Positions 37,723-45,393 of a stretch of DNA of 64,000 bases are shown here, one piece after another; within the stretch, counting starts at the first letter, position 1, and the number at the start of each line of letters is the position of its first letter. The stretch covers positions 685,001-749,000 of the forward strand of contig NZ_CP102451.1 of NCBI RefSeq assembly GCF_024637875.1, in the 5' to 3' direction. The position numbers and the translations under genes were made by a program. This DNA comes from Vagococcus luciliae. Its GTDB lineage: Bacteria; Bacillota; Bacilli; Lactobacillales; Vagococcaceae. Below the pieces are notes generated by a model. It saw only the letters and a list, made by a program, of their open reading frames with translations. It searched no databases and was not told where the DNA came from.

Positions 37723-38518
37723 ACGCAAGTCAGAGAGACAACGCCCGAAATTTGATAAAAAACATCAACAAGAAGCAGATGTACCAACACCAGAGATGGA
37801 TGATGTGGTATTAGGAAAGCATGCCACAATAGAAGCACTACAAGCTAATCGCGGCAATAAATTATTTTTACAAGAAGATATTAAAGGAAATAAGATTGAA
37901 GAGATTAAGCAACTTGCTCAAGAAAAGATTGTCTCTATTAAATGGGTCCCAAAATCTAAATTAGATGAAATGGTAGATGGATTAAATCATCAAGGGATTG
38001 TCTTAAAAATTACCCCATATGAATACCTATCATTATCTGAATTACTTGAAAAAACAAAAGAAAAAGAAAATCGTTTTTTCTTAATTTTAGATAGTATTAT
38101 GGATCCACATAACTTAGGTTCAATTTTACGGACAGCTGACGCGGTAAATGTTGATGGTGTGATTATTCCAAAACACCGTGCAGTTGGTGTGACACCAGTT
38201 GTGGTTAAAACCTCTACTGGGGCAGTGGAGCACATCCCTATTTCACGCGTGACAAATTTATCTCAAACAGTGAAAGAGCTTAAAAAAGACAATATTTGGG
38301 TATTTGGAACCGATATGGAAGGAACAGACTATACTCAATGGAATGTATCAGGAGATATTGCTTTAATTATTGGTAATGAAGGAAAAGGTATGGGACAAGC
38401 GCTCAAAAAAGAGGTCGATGAAATGATTACTATTCCAATAGAAGGTCATGTACAAAGTTTAAATGCTAGTGTTGCAGCTGGCTTGTTAATGTATGAGGTA
38501 TACAGAAAGAGGAGATAA
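37703..38518 (+). CDS. rlmB: 23S rRNA 2'-O-methyltransferase RlmB (SpoU/TrmH family)
   Basis: 271 residues. A basic N-terminal extension (1-30) and substrate-binding domain precede the SPOUT knot motifs: LDSIMDPHNLGSILRTADA (motif 1), IIGNEGKGM (motif 2) and IPIEGHVQSLNASVAAGLL (motif 3). It methylates the ribose of a conserved guanosine in 23S rRNA. It starts inside the end of mrnC, behind GGAG. Confidence 0.94.
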   Translation: MRKPQNKRKSERQRPKFDKKHQQEADVPTPEMDDVVLGKHATIEALQANRGNKLFLQEDIKGNKIEEIKQLAQEKIVSIKWVPKSKLDEMVDGLNHQGIVLKITPYEYLSLSELLEKTKEKENRFFLILDSIMDPHNLGSILRTADAVNVDGVIIPKHRAVGVTPVVVKTSTGAVEHIPISRVTNLSQTVKELKKDNIWVFGTDMEGTDYTQWNVSGDIALIIGNEGKGMGQALKKEVDEMITIPIEGHVQSLNASVAAGLLMYEVYRKRR

Positions 38519-38535
38519 ACAATGGAGGGCATCAT

Positions 38536-39072
38536 ATGACACGAAAATTAAAACATCAAGTCCTTTTTGTCGATGGTTATAATATGATTGGTGCTTGGCC
38601 TGAATTAAATCGCTTAAAAAAGCTAGATAAATTAGGAGATGCGAGAGATCAGTTATTATTTATTCTATCGAATTATGCTAAATATAAAGGAATCGAAATC
38701 ATCGTTGTATTTGATGCCCAACTTGTTCCAGGTATTCAACAGACGTATGATAAGTATGGATTAACAGTTATTTTTACAAAAGAAGAAGAAACAGCAGACA
38801 CATACATTGAACGGGAAGTTCCCAATAAAATGAATGCTTTATCAACCGTTCGTGTAGCAACGAGTGATTTAGCAGAGCAGTGGGTGGTTTTTTCTCAAGG
38901 AGCGTTACGTGTTTCAGCAAGAGAACTATTTAATTCAATTAAAGAAATGGAAAAAGAAATTAAAACTGATACACAAGATTATAAGTACCAAAATTTAAGA
39001 CGAAATAGTCCATGGAATCAAGAACAAGTTCAAACATTAAAAGAATTATTTGATGAGTTAATGTATCATTGA
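38536..39072 (+). CDS. rae1: Ribosome-associated endonuclease Rae1 (YacP, NYN domain)
   Basis: 178 residues. NYN/PIN-like nuclease fold with the acidic LFVDGYNMIGAWPEL at the N-terminus, VVFDAQ, and VATSDLAEQ. Rae1 of Bacillus cleaves mRNA in the ribosomal A site (family knowledge). ATG 38536 follows GGAGG by a normal distance. Last gene of the block; a bidirectional terminator follows. Confidence 0.92.
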   Translation: MTRKLKHQVLFVDGYNMIGAWPELNRLKKLDKLGDARDQLLFILSNYAKYKGIEIIVVFDAQLVPGIQQTYDKYGLTVIFTKEEETADTYIEREVPNKMNALSTVRVATSDLAEQWVVFSQGALRVSARELFNSIKEMEKEIKTDTQDYKYQNLRRNSPWNQEQVQTLKELFDELMYH

Positions 39073-39078
39073 TATTAA

Positions 39079-39130
39079 GTCACAAAACCCAATGATTTAA
39101 GTAGAATTACTGGGCTTTGTGATTTATTTT
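39079..39130. terminator. Bidirectional terminator
   Basis: CACAAAACCCA (39081-39091) and TGGGCTTTGTG (39111-39121) pair with one mismatch around a 19-nt loop. T-rich on the right, and serves rae1 and the convergent small gene. Confidence 0.65.
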
Positions 39131-39369
39131 TTTGATGAAATAATAATGGCTTCCACTACTGATTTAATAAGATAACCTAAACCTGATATAATAAATCCAA
39201 TAAATAATATACTAGAAACATCTGCAAAAAAGTTTTCTAATTGTGGGTTACCAAATAAACCAATCAAATAAAAAATAATACTTAAACTAAGTAAAATAAT
39301 AGCAATTAAAAAAATAATAGCATTAACAGTTAATTGTTGATTTTCTTGATTATTAAAAAATTTTTTCAT
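39124..39369 (-). CDS. Small two-helix membrane protein of unknown function
   Basis: 81 residues. A short charged N-terminus (KKFFNNQENQ) is followed by hydrophobic helices at about 16-38 and 52-75, ending SSKK. AAAGGAGAT precedes the ATG on the minus strand. No recognised family. It stands alone between two terminators, so it is a monocistronic gene. Confidence 0.65.
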   Translation of the reverse strand: MKKFFNNQENQQLTVNAIIFLIAIILLSLSIIFYLIGLFGNPQLENFFADVSSILFIGFIISGLGYLIKSVVEAIIISSKK

Positions 39370-39457
39370 AATATATCTCCTTTAACAATATGATTTTTAT
39401 TATCATAATATAGATTTCAGTTTGAAGTAAAGAGAAAAAATTGGATAGTAAAAGACC

Positions 39458-39500
39458 AAAAAAGGACGACTATCTTTAAAAAGATAATCGTCCTTTTTTT
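39458..39500. terminator. Strong bidirectional terminator
   Basis: AAAAAAGGACGA-TATCTT / AAGATA-TCGTCCTTTTTT stem, one mismatch, very short loop, with A and T runs on the two sides. It ends the minus-strand MFS-DUF4811 operon at 39499. Confidence 0.88.
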
Positions 39501-40215
39501 ATTTGGTTATGTTTTTAATCATATCAGACATCATTTTTCGTTGGTATTCTGTTGCATAGGCTTGAGATAACTCAGATTGTTTGTCTTTACTTGTTGCTAA
39601 AGTAGGATCTTTAGTGATAGCTTCTTTTAATCTAGAAGAAACATAGTTTTTCGTTTCGGTTTCTAATAAGTCTTTTTTACTAGCCATCTCTTCTCCAAGT
39701 TTTTTTGCTTGGTCTGTGCTTAGCTCTAACCAGTCTTTTGGAATGTAGAAAATATTTTCTTTTGAAACATATTCCTTGTTATTACCAGATATACCAAAAA
39801 GCATTTGATACATAGAGTTTTTATATACCCAACGAGTAGTCTCGGTTTTCAGTAAGGCTTGATTATCGTCGCTTGTTTTAACAATATTGGTTACATGGTT
39901 AGTCCCAGTTTGAGTGAGTTTTTTTTGAGATGGCTTTGTTTTATATAAATAAATTTTTTCATCACTAGTTCCTAATGGTTGATAAAGTAATATATTCACT
40001 TGGTCATTGTCAGTTGAACTGGCAATAGAAATTTCTTTTAGTGTTTTTTCTTCTTTCATCCCAAAATGATGTGAATAGTTCATTCCCATTAGAGTGATAC
40101 TTCCAATAAATAAGATACCAAATACGACAGTTAAAATATATTGCCATGTTGATTTTGCGAAAATAAATGTGAAAGCAAATAGTAACACACTAAGAATAAC
40201 TAAGACAACAATCAT
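39499..40215 (-). CDS. DUF4811 protein, partner of the MFS exporter
   Basis: 238 residues. Two membrane helices at about 1-45, then an extracytoplasmic domain ending in a charged helix. Matches, by recall, the DUF4811 family of Lactobacillales, which is regularly encoded behind DHA2 multidrug transporters. Its ATG overlaps the transporter stop (40212-40215). A supporting role in export or membrane stress is inferred only from context. Confidence 0.75.
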   Translation of the reverse strand: MIVVLVILSVLLFAFTFIFAKSTWQYILTVVFGILFIGSITLMGMNYSHHFGMKEEKTLKEISIASSTDNDQVNILLYQPLGTSDEKIYLYKTKPSQKKLTQTGTNHVTNIVKTSDDNQALLKTETTRWVYKNSMYQMLFGISGNNKEYVSKENIFYIPKDWLELSTDQAKKLGEEMASKKDLLETETKNYVSSRLKEAITKDPTLATSKDKQSELSQAYATEYQRKMMSDMIKNITK

Positions 40216-41687
40216 GATATAACCTCCTTATCTCGAGTTGCTTTTTTTGATGGTTCATGAATGAAAAATGTAATAACTAAACCGATTATACCGAAACAAA
40301 CAGCCACTAAGAAGGCCGCATGATAACCAGTTAAAGTTGCATTGGTAGCTAGTTCTTTATACTCAAGAGGAGCAGATTTTAATAGAGATTCTTTGGGTAA
40401 AGCATTTTTTGTTTGATTTGTTAACACACTGATTAAAATAGCCGTACCAACTGAACTAGCAACTTGTCTAAACGTATTATTTACTGCAGTACCATGTGTT
40501 ATTAAATGTTTTGGTAATGAATTCATTCCCAAGGTGGTTAGAGGCATCATAACCATTGAAATACCAAACATACGTACCGCGTATAACGTAATAATATAAA
40601 TTACAGGAGTTGTTTCAGTTAAAAACATAAAAGGGATTGTGGCACATGTTAATAAGAACATTCCCATAATACCAAGTTTTTTCGCGCCATGTTTATCAAA
40701 AATACGACCAGTTACGGGCATCATAATTCCCATAACTAATGCGCCAGGTAGCAACATTAAACCAGAATGAAAAGCGGATTCACCACGGATATTTTGAATA
40801 TAAAGTGGCAGAACCATTTCTGCACCAATCATTGCCATTGTGGCTAAACTTGAAAGAATGGTAGCGATAGTATATGTCTTTGATTTAAATACTCTAAGTT
40901 CTAAGAAAGGCGTTTTAGTGGTTAATTGTCGCCAAGTGAAAATGATAAGGGTAATAATACCAACGACTAAAAATGCTATCACTTTAGTGCTTCCCCAACC
41001 ATCGTTCCCAACACTAGAGAAACCATAAAGTAGTGAGCCAAATCCTAAAGTAGACAAACAAATTGATAGGACATCAATGGCAGGATTTGATAATTCGAGT
41101 ACACTCTTCATTGCAAAAAATGACAAAATGATCACTAAGACAACAATAGGAATGACCATATAAAATAAGTCACGCCATACGTAATGATCAATGATATAAC
41201 CTGAAAGTGTAGGACCTAATGCAGGGGCTAATCCAATAACAATACCAGCCCCCCCCATAGCTGCACCACGTTTTTCAGGCGGGAAAATATTTAGCATAAT
41301 ATTTTGCATCAAAGGCATGGATACGCCAACACCAGCCGCTTGAACTAATCGACCAATTAATAGCATTGAAAAAGTCGGAGCAATTGCACAAAGAATCGTT
41401 CCAATTAAAAAAATACTCATGGCCCCAATATACAAGTTTTTTGAATTAAATTTATTCATTAACCAAGCTGATATAGGAATCATAATCCCATTAACTAATA
41501 AAAATCCAGTTGTGAGCCATTGAATGATAGCAGCAGACACATCAAATTCTTTCATTAAAGTTGGAAAGGCTGTTGTTAGTAAAGTTTGATTTAATACAGT
41601 ACAGAAAGTCCCGATTAAAAGTACCGCAACGAGTAAGCTGCGTTTATATGTGTTCCCATGAATATCAACGGGTTGTAAGTTTTCCAT
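40212..41687 (-). CDS. DHA2-family MFS multidrug efflux transporter (EmrB/QacA/LmrB type)
   Basis: 491 residues with fourteen predicted membrane helices. Motif A-like LMNKFNSKNLYIGAM after helix 2, and the drug:H+ motif C region GAGIVIGLAPALGPTLSGYI in helix 5. A GGAGG site lies before the ATG. It is transcribed with DUF4811 and divergently from a MerR regulator through a shared symmetric promoter, which implies drug- or metabolite-responsive control by that regulator. Confidence 0.9.
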   Translation of the reverse strand: MENLQPVDIHGNTYKRSLLVAVLLIGTFCTVLNQTLLTTAFPTLMKEFDVSAAIIQWLTTGFLLVNGIMIPISAWLMNKFNSKNLYIGAMSIFLIGTILCAIAPTFSMLLIGRLVQAAGVGVSMPLMQNIMLNIFPPEKRGAAMGGAGIVIGLAPALGPTLSGYIIDHYVWRDLFYMVIPIVVLVIILSFFAMKSVLELSNPAIDVLSICLSTLGFGSLLYGFSSVGNDGWGSTKVIAFLVVGIITLIIFTWRQLTTKTPFLELRVFKSKTYTIATILSSLATMAMIGAEMVLPLYIQNIRGESAFHSGLMLLPGALVMGIMMPVTGRIFDKHGAKKLGIMGMFLLTCATIPFMFLTETTPVIYIITLYAVRMFGISMVMMPLTTLGMNSLPKHLITHGTAVNNTFRQVASSVGTAILISVLTNQTKNALPKESLLKSAPLEYKELATNATLTGYHAAFLVAVCFGIIGLVITFFIHEPSKKATRDKEVIS

Positions 41688-41727
41688 ATAATAATCCTCC
41701 TAAAAATTATTTTTATAACAGTAAAAC

Positions 41728-41756
41728 AATATACACTTCTCTAACGTTGTTGTCAA
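41728..41756 (-). promoter_or_regulatory. Promoter of the MFS-DUF4811 operon
   Basis: On the minus strand TTGACA (41756-41751), 17 bp, TATATT (41733-41728). Near-mirror image of the promoter for the MerR gene. Confidence 0.75.
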
Positions 41757-41767
41757 TGATGTTGACA
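41751..41767. promoter_or_regulatory. TGTNA-N7-TNACA operator covering both divergent -35 boxes
   Basis: TGTCA-ATGATGT-TGACA fits exactly the box known for GlnR/TnrA regulators of the MerR superfamily. Further outer symmetry (TATACACT at 41730-41737 and AGTGTATA at 41781-41788) extends the dyad over about 59 bp. Likely bound by the adjacent MerR protein, or by GlnR. Confidence 0.6.
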
Positions 41768-41790
41768 TGATTGTTAAGTGAGTGTATATT
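41762..41790 (+). promoter_or_regulatory. Promoter of the MerR-family gene
   Basis: TTGACA (41762-41767), 17-bp spacer, TATATT (41785-41790), about 40 bp ahead of the ATG at 41830. Confidence 0.75.
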
Positions 41791-41829
41791 AATGTAGTTA
41801 ACCATTTTATAGAAAGTAGGGCAATTATT

Positions 41830-42267
41830 ATGGTATCTAAATTTAAAGACTGGATAGAACAAGAAGATATTCGTATGGGAATCAGTGAATTAACAAAAAA
41901 AACTGAGACAACGACTAGACAGTTAAGATATTGGGAAAAAAAAGGATATATCCAATCCATTCAGCCGGATCCTAATAGCCCAAGATCATATAAGCTAAGT
42001 GAGATTATTAAAGTGGAATTGATTAAAGAATATCTGGATAGTGGATATAAATTATCTATGGCACACGAAAAAGCAATGGCAAAATTATCTAAAATGAAAC
42101 GATTCCGTGAAGTTTTTTCAAATTACTTTAAAGATGCTGAAATTTTAGATGATCAGTATGAAATATTTACGATTGGACCATTTAGTGAGACAAATGAAAA
42201 AATAACTATTAAGCATGATTCAGTTAATAATACATTAAGTTATGAAATAAAAAAAATAGAGGAATAA
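41830..42267 (+). CDS. MerR-family regulator, divergent from the MFS efflux operon
   Basis: 145 residues from ATG 41830; the longer reading from 41782 overlaps the -10 box. The N-terminal winged helix carries MGISELTKKTETTTRQLRYWEKKGYI (about 17-42), the MerR/GlnR recognition element, and the wing motif SPRSYKLSEI. The C-terminal part is a short helix (about 85-105) and a beta-like tail with no Cys cluster, so it is not a metal sensor. GlnR-like length and the GlnR-type box at its own promoter suggest autoregulation and control of the exporter. Confidence 0.85.
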   Translation: MVSKFKDWIEQEDIRMGISELTKKTETTTRQLRYWEKKGYIQSIQPDPNSPRSYKLSEIIKVELIKEYLDSGYKLSMAHEKAMAKLSKMKRFREVFSNYFKDAEILDDQYEIFTIGPFSETNEKITIKHDSVNNTLSYEIKKIEE

Positions 42268-42377
42268 TAAGGATGAATAGCTATAAAAATATCTAAATGA
42301 TAACAAAAAATTCATATTTTTTTTATAAAAATAACAAATTATTATAAAATAAGGGATGTTATAATAACGAGGAAGAG

Positions 42378-42391
42378 AGATAACGCTTTCA
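42378..42391 (-). promoter_or_regulatory. cre-like site upstream of the ComX-like gene
   Basis: Minus-strand reading TGAAAGCGTTATCT fits TGWAANCGNTNWCA except at the last base. It lies 17-30 bp before the start codon, downstream of a TATAAT at 42360-42365, a position where CcpA would block transcription. Confidence 0.5.
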
Positions 42392-42407
42392 ATAAACAAG
42401 GAGACTT

Positions 42408-42956
42408 ATGATTATGAGAGAGGATATTTTTGACTTATTAAAGGAACGTGCTGTGAAAGGATGTTCCTATTCGTTTGACTATATTTTTGAAACATACAAG
42501 CCTATTGTTTATCGTTCGAAGAAAGTATATCATTTATACCATTATGAGACAGACGATTGGTTGCAAGAAGGAAGAATCGTATGTTTCAAGTCCTTACAAA
42601 CATATGATGTTAAACGTGGAGCAACGTTTGGTAGTTACTTTCGAATGAATTTTAAGAACCATATATTTTCTTTGATAAGGAGACAAGAAGCTCATAAAAG
42701 AAGAGTAGATAAAGAGTGCATCACTTGCGGAGGGGATATTGACATGATGTCTCATGTGATTGAAAATCGCCCACTAGAAACCATTAAATATATATTTTAT
42801 AAAGAAAATACGTTTCTTTTTGCGGAATCATTATCTGATTATGAACGTCAAGTGTTCGTAAAATATACATTAGAACAGGAATGTAAGATGTTAAAAGAAA
42901 AAAGAGCCTTAACTCGAATTAAGAAAAAGTTTGTTCATCACTATATTAACCCATAA
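42408..42956 (+). CDS. ComX/SigH-like alternative sigma factor
   Basis: 182 residues. Region 2 is recognisable: FDYIFETYKPIVYRSKKVYHLYHYE then DDWLQEGRIVCFKSLQTYD (2.2, core binding) and GSYFRMNFKNHIFSLIRRQEAHKR (2.3-2.4). A shortened region 4 (YERQVFVKYTLEQECKMLKEKRALTRIKKKF) follows, as in competence sigma factors of lactic acid bacteria. AAGGAG suits ATG 42408 or ATG 42414. It may turn on late competence genes; a prepilin peptidase gene is also in the window. The induction signal is not visible. Confidence 0.78.
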   Translation: MIMREDIFDLLKERAVKGCSYSFDYIFETYKPIVYRSKKVYHLYHYETDDWLQEGRIVCFKSLQTYDVKRGATFGSYFRMNFKNHIFSLIRRQEAHKRRVDKECITCGGDIDMMSHVIENRPLETIKYIFYKENTFLFAESLSDYERQVFVKYTLEQECKMLKEKRALTRIKKKFVHHYINP

Positions 42957-43052
42957 AAAAATAAAAGTGTTTATCTCTCTTATTAAAAATGTTTAATTAT
43001 TCTTTGAAAAAATGAAAATACTATTGATAAATAAAAACGATTGTGGTAAAAT

Positions 43053-43081
43053 TTGTCTTTTTTGTTCGCCTATGATATAAT
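43053..43081 (+). promoter_or_regulatory. Promoter of veg
   Basis: TTGTCT (43053-43058), 17-bp spacer, TATAAT (43076-43081); the veg start codon is 20 bp further on. Confidence 0.75.
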
Positions 43082-43101
43082 TGGTATAAGAGGTGAATAA
43101 A

Positions 43102-43359
43102 ATGTCTTTAAGTATCTCCACCATAAAAGAAGAATTAGAACATAAAGTCGGTAGTAGAATAAAATTAGTTGCTCAAACTGGTCGTAAAAAGCAGACTGAG
43201 CGTCATGGAGTGTTAGCTGAGTTATATCCATCAGTTTTTATTGTACAACTAGATCAAGATGAAAATTCATTTGAACGTGTGTCATATAGTTATACAGATA
43301 TTTTAACACATTCAGTGGAAGTATTATTTCATGAAAATGAAGAAGAATTAATAGGATAA
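43102..43359 (+). CDS. veg: Veg protein
   Basis: 85 residues from ATG 43102; the upstream GTG at 43093 is part of the ribosome-binding stretch AGAGGTG. The sequence carries the Veg hallmark YPSVFIVQLDQDENSFERVSYSYTDILT. Veg stimulates biofilm matrix production in Bacillus subtilis; its biochemical activity is unclear. It has its own strong promoter, as elsewhere. Confidence 0.93.
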   Translation: MSLSISTIKEELEHKVGSRIKLVAQTGRKKQTERHGVLAELYPSVFIVQLDQDENSFERVSYSYTDILTHSVEVLFHENEEELIG

Positions 43360-43418
43360 GAAAGATATAGAGCCTAGTAGTCCTAAGGCTTTTTATTTTT
43401 GTATAAGGGGGACAAAGG

Positions 43419-43889
43419 ATGAAAAAAGTATTATTTGTTTGTTTAGGTAATATCTGTCGTTCACCTATGGCAGAAGTAGTTTTTAAAGATAAAGTTGAAA
43501 AAAATGGTTTGTCAGATAAGATTGACGTATCTTCTAGAGCGACTGGTAGCTGGAATGAGGGAGATGCGCCGCATAAAGGAACGCAAGATAAATTGAAAGA
43601 AGTTGGTTTGTCTTGTGAGGGGGTACATGCAAAAAAAATTTCCTCTGATGATTTTCATCAGTTTGATTATATTATAGGGATGGATGAAAATAATATTCGA
43701 GATTTAGAAGGATTATCACCTGATATTGAATCATTACATAAAATTCATTTATTATTATCAGAAGAAGTTGGGTTGGATAAAAAAATTATACCGGATCCTT
43801 ATTATACCGGAGATTTTGATTTAACTTATGAGTTGATAGATAAGGGAACAACAAAATGGTTAGAAAAAATTGAACAGGAAATTAGTTGA
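43419..43889 (+). CDS. Low-molecular-weight protein tyrosine phosphatase
   Basis: 156 residues. N-terminal P-loop VCLGNICRSP gives the catalytic Cys (about 8) and Arg (about 14) of the CX5R motif, and the general acid Asp is in IPDPYYTGDFD (about 122-132). It dephosphorylates tyrosine on proteins such as wall or capsule regulators. GGGG-ACAAAGG precedes the ATG. It is followed by a strong terminator. Confidence 0.93.
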   Translation: MKKVLFVCLGNICRSPMAEVVFKDKVEKNGLSDKIDVSSRATGSWNEGDAPHKGTQDKLKEVGLSCEGVHAKKISSDDFHQFDYIIGMDENNIRDLEGLSPDIESLHKIHLLLSEEVGLDKKIIPDPYYTGDFDLTYELIDKGTTKWLEKIEQEIS

Positions 43890-43911
43890 TTTTGTCAAAT
43901 AGTATGCAAAT

Positions 43912-43953
43912 AAAAAGAGTTAGGAGCTAAATGTTCCTAACTCTTTTTATTTT
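43912..43953 (+). terminator. Terminator after the phosphatase gene
   Basis: AAAAAGAGTTAGGA pairs perfectly with TCCTAACTCTTTTT around a 9-nt loop, with flanking T-run. The following 280 bp to the sortase-like gene are AT-rich with no ORF or clear promoter. Confidence 0.88.
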
Positions 43954-44235
43954 AATCTTAATGAGATAATTTGTGAAAAATTAATAAGTATAATCAACAT
44001 TTTTTTAATAAATAGGTCAAAATTTGGTTTCAAGAAATTAAAAGGTGACGATACCAATACGAGATAAATTAGAAACTTGTATATCATAAGATTCTTTTAT
44101 GATGAATGAGTTGGATTTTTATTTTTAGTCAATTTTCGGTTATTTTGTAGTTAGTTTTGAACATTAAAAAAAAATAAAAAGCATCATATACTCATTTTGT
44201 AAGTAACAACAAATTCAAAAAAGGGGTATATAAGG

Positions 44236-45276
44236 ATGACCAATAAAACTAATAAAATACAACCAGAAAATTTAAATAATACAAAATTAAAGAAGAAACG
44301 TAAAAAAAAAAAACATAGACAATCATCTGTTCATTCTGCCTGTTCAACCAAGGCTATAAAAAATGGAAAAGTAGTCGTTAAAAAAAGAAAACAAATAACA
44401 GAACAAGAAATAATTAACGAAAAAAAGGAGTTATCAAATAAAAAGAATATAAAAAGGTTGAGTGTGGGAGCTATTTTGATTGCTACTTTAGGATTAAGTA
44501 CAACAGCTGTTGCTTTAAATCATCATAATTATCATCAGGAAGAACCAGAAATAAAGCAACATGTGGTTACAAAAGAATACAAACCTGGTAGTCTAACGTA
44601 CGAAAAAGTTCAAAAAAATAACGAAAAAAACAATAAAGAGGAAATTAATAAAGAGGAAATTAATAAAGAGGAAATTAATAAAGAGGAAATTAATAAGATG
44701 GAGCCTCAAACTAATAATACAGCGGTTAATGAAGTACAAGAATCTGCAGCATCTCAAGAAGAATTAGTACAAGAAACAGTAATGGAACCAGAATCAATTT
44801 CTGTTTTTAGCCAAGAAAAATCCTCGGGAAGCGATGAATTACATGGTGTTCAGATACAACCAGCTATGACTTTAAATATTTTAGGGGAAATTATTTATTA
44901 TCAAAATGGTGGACAAATAGCAGGACAAAGTATTATTGATGCAAACTCTGATTCTGAAGCATCTACATGGGGGGGAGCTCAAATATTTTCTGGAAATGAT
45001 GGGCTCAACACACATTTTATCGGTCACAATCCTGGAGCATTTAGCATTATTTTTAGTTTATCAATTGGAAATCAAATAGTGGTAACTGATTCCATTGGGA
45101 CATCTCAAACATATGTTGTGGATTCTATTTGTCAAGTAACAGATGATGGTGTAGATACTAATACGGGTACTGACTTATATGATATGATTGCTGGAGAAGG
45201 TGGAGGAGAAAGGATTACTTTACAGTCATGTATTAATGATGAAGTTAACTTAATTATTTTTGCTTCTGCACAATAG
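44236..45276 (+). CDS. Sortase-like membrane protein with long basic cytoplasmic tail and NKEEI repeats
   Basis: 346 residues. Residues 1-75 are extremely Lys/Arg-rich and should stay in the cytoplasm. One membrane helix lies at about 76-96. A linker contains four NKEEI repeats (about 133-152) and more acidic residues to about 200. The C-terminal 145 residues resemble a class A sortase: His264 in HFIGHNPGAFS, and TLQSC with Cys332 in place of the usual TLxTC. The expected catalytic Arg after the Cys (RLxxxA) reads NLIIFA, so an Arg at the normal place is missing. Activity is therefore doubtful or altered. Its terminator and the Mga-type genes follow. No substrate gene is adjacent. Confidence 0.75.
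   Translation: MTNKTNKIQPENLNNTKLKKKRKKKKHRQSSVHSACSTKAIKNGKVVVKKRKQITEQEIINEKKELSNKKNIKRLSVGAILIATLGLSTTAVALNHHNYHQEEPEIKQHVVTKEYKPGSLTYEKVQKNNEKNNKEEINKEEINKEEINKEEINKMEPQTNNTAVNEVQESAASQEELVQETVMEPESISVFSQEKSSGSDELHGVQIQPAMTLNILGEIIYYQNGGQIAGQSIIDANSDSEASTWGGAQIFSGNDGLNTHFIGHNPGAFSIIFSLSIGNQIVVTDSIGTSQTYVVDSICQVTDDGVDTNTGTDLYDMIAGEGGGERITLQSCINDEVNLIIFASAQ
44632..44691 (+). repeat. Four perfect 15-bp tandem repeats inside the sortase-like gene
   Basis: AATAAAGAGGAAATT occurs four times without change (44632, 44647, 44662, 44677) and encodes NKEEI each time; a fifth partial copy follows. The unit is a multiple of three, so slippage changes linker length without breaking the frame. Confidence 0.95.
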
Positions 45277-45279
45277 ATA

Positions 45280-45319
45280 AAAAACACGATATTTGTAGTA
45301 AATATCGTGTTTTTGTTTA
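45280..45319. terminator. Terminator after the sortase-like gene
   Basis: AAAAACACGATATTT and AAATATCGTGTTTTT form a perfect 15-bp stem with a 5-nt loop and trailing T. Confidence 0.92.
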
Positions 45320-45393
45320 CTTTTAGTACCTATATTGCATAAAATATGTTAAAATTTATTTAATTAATTATGTGTTTAAGGAGGATGGGTAGT

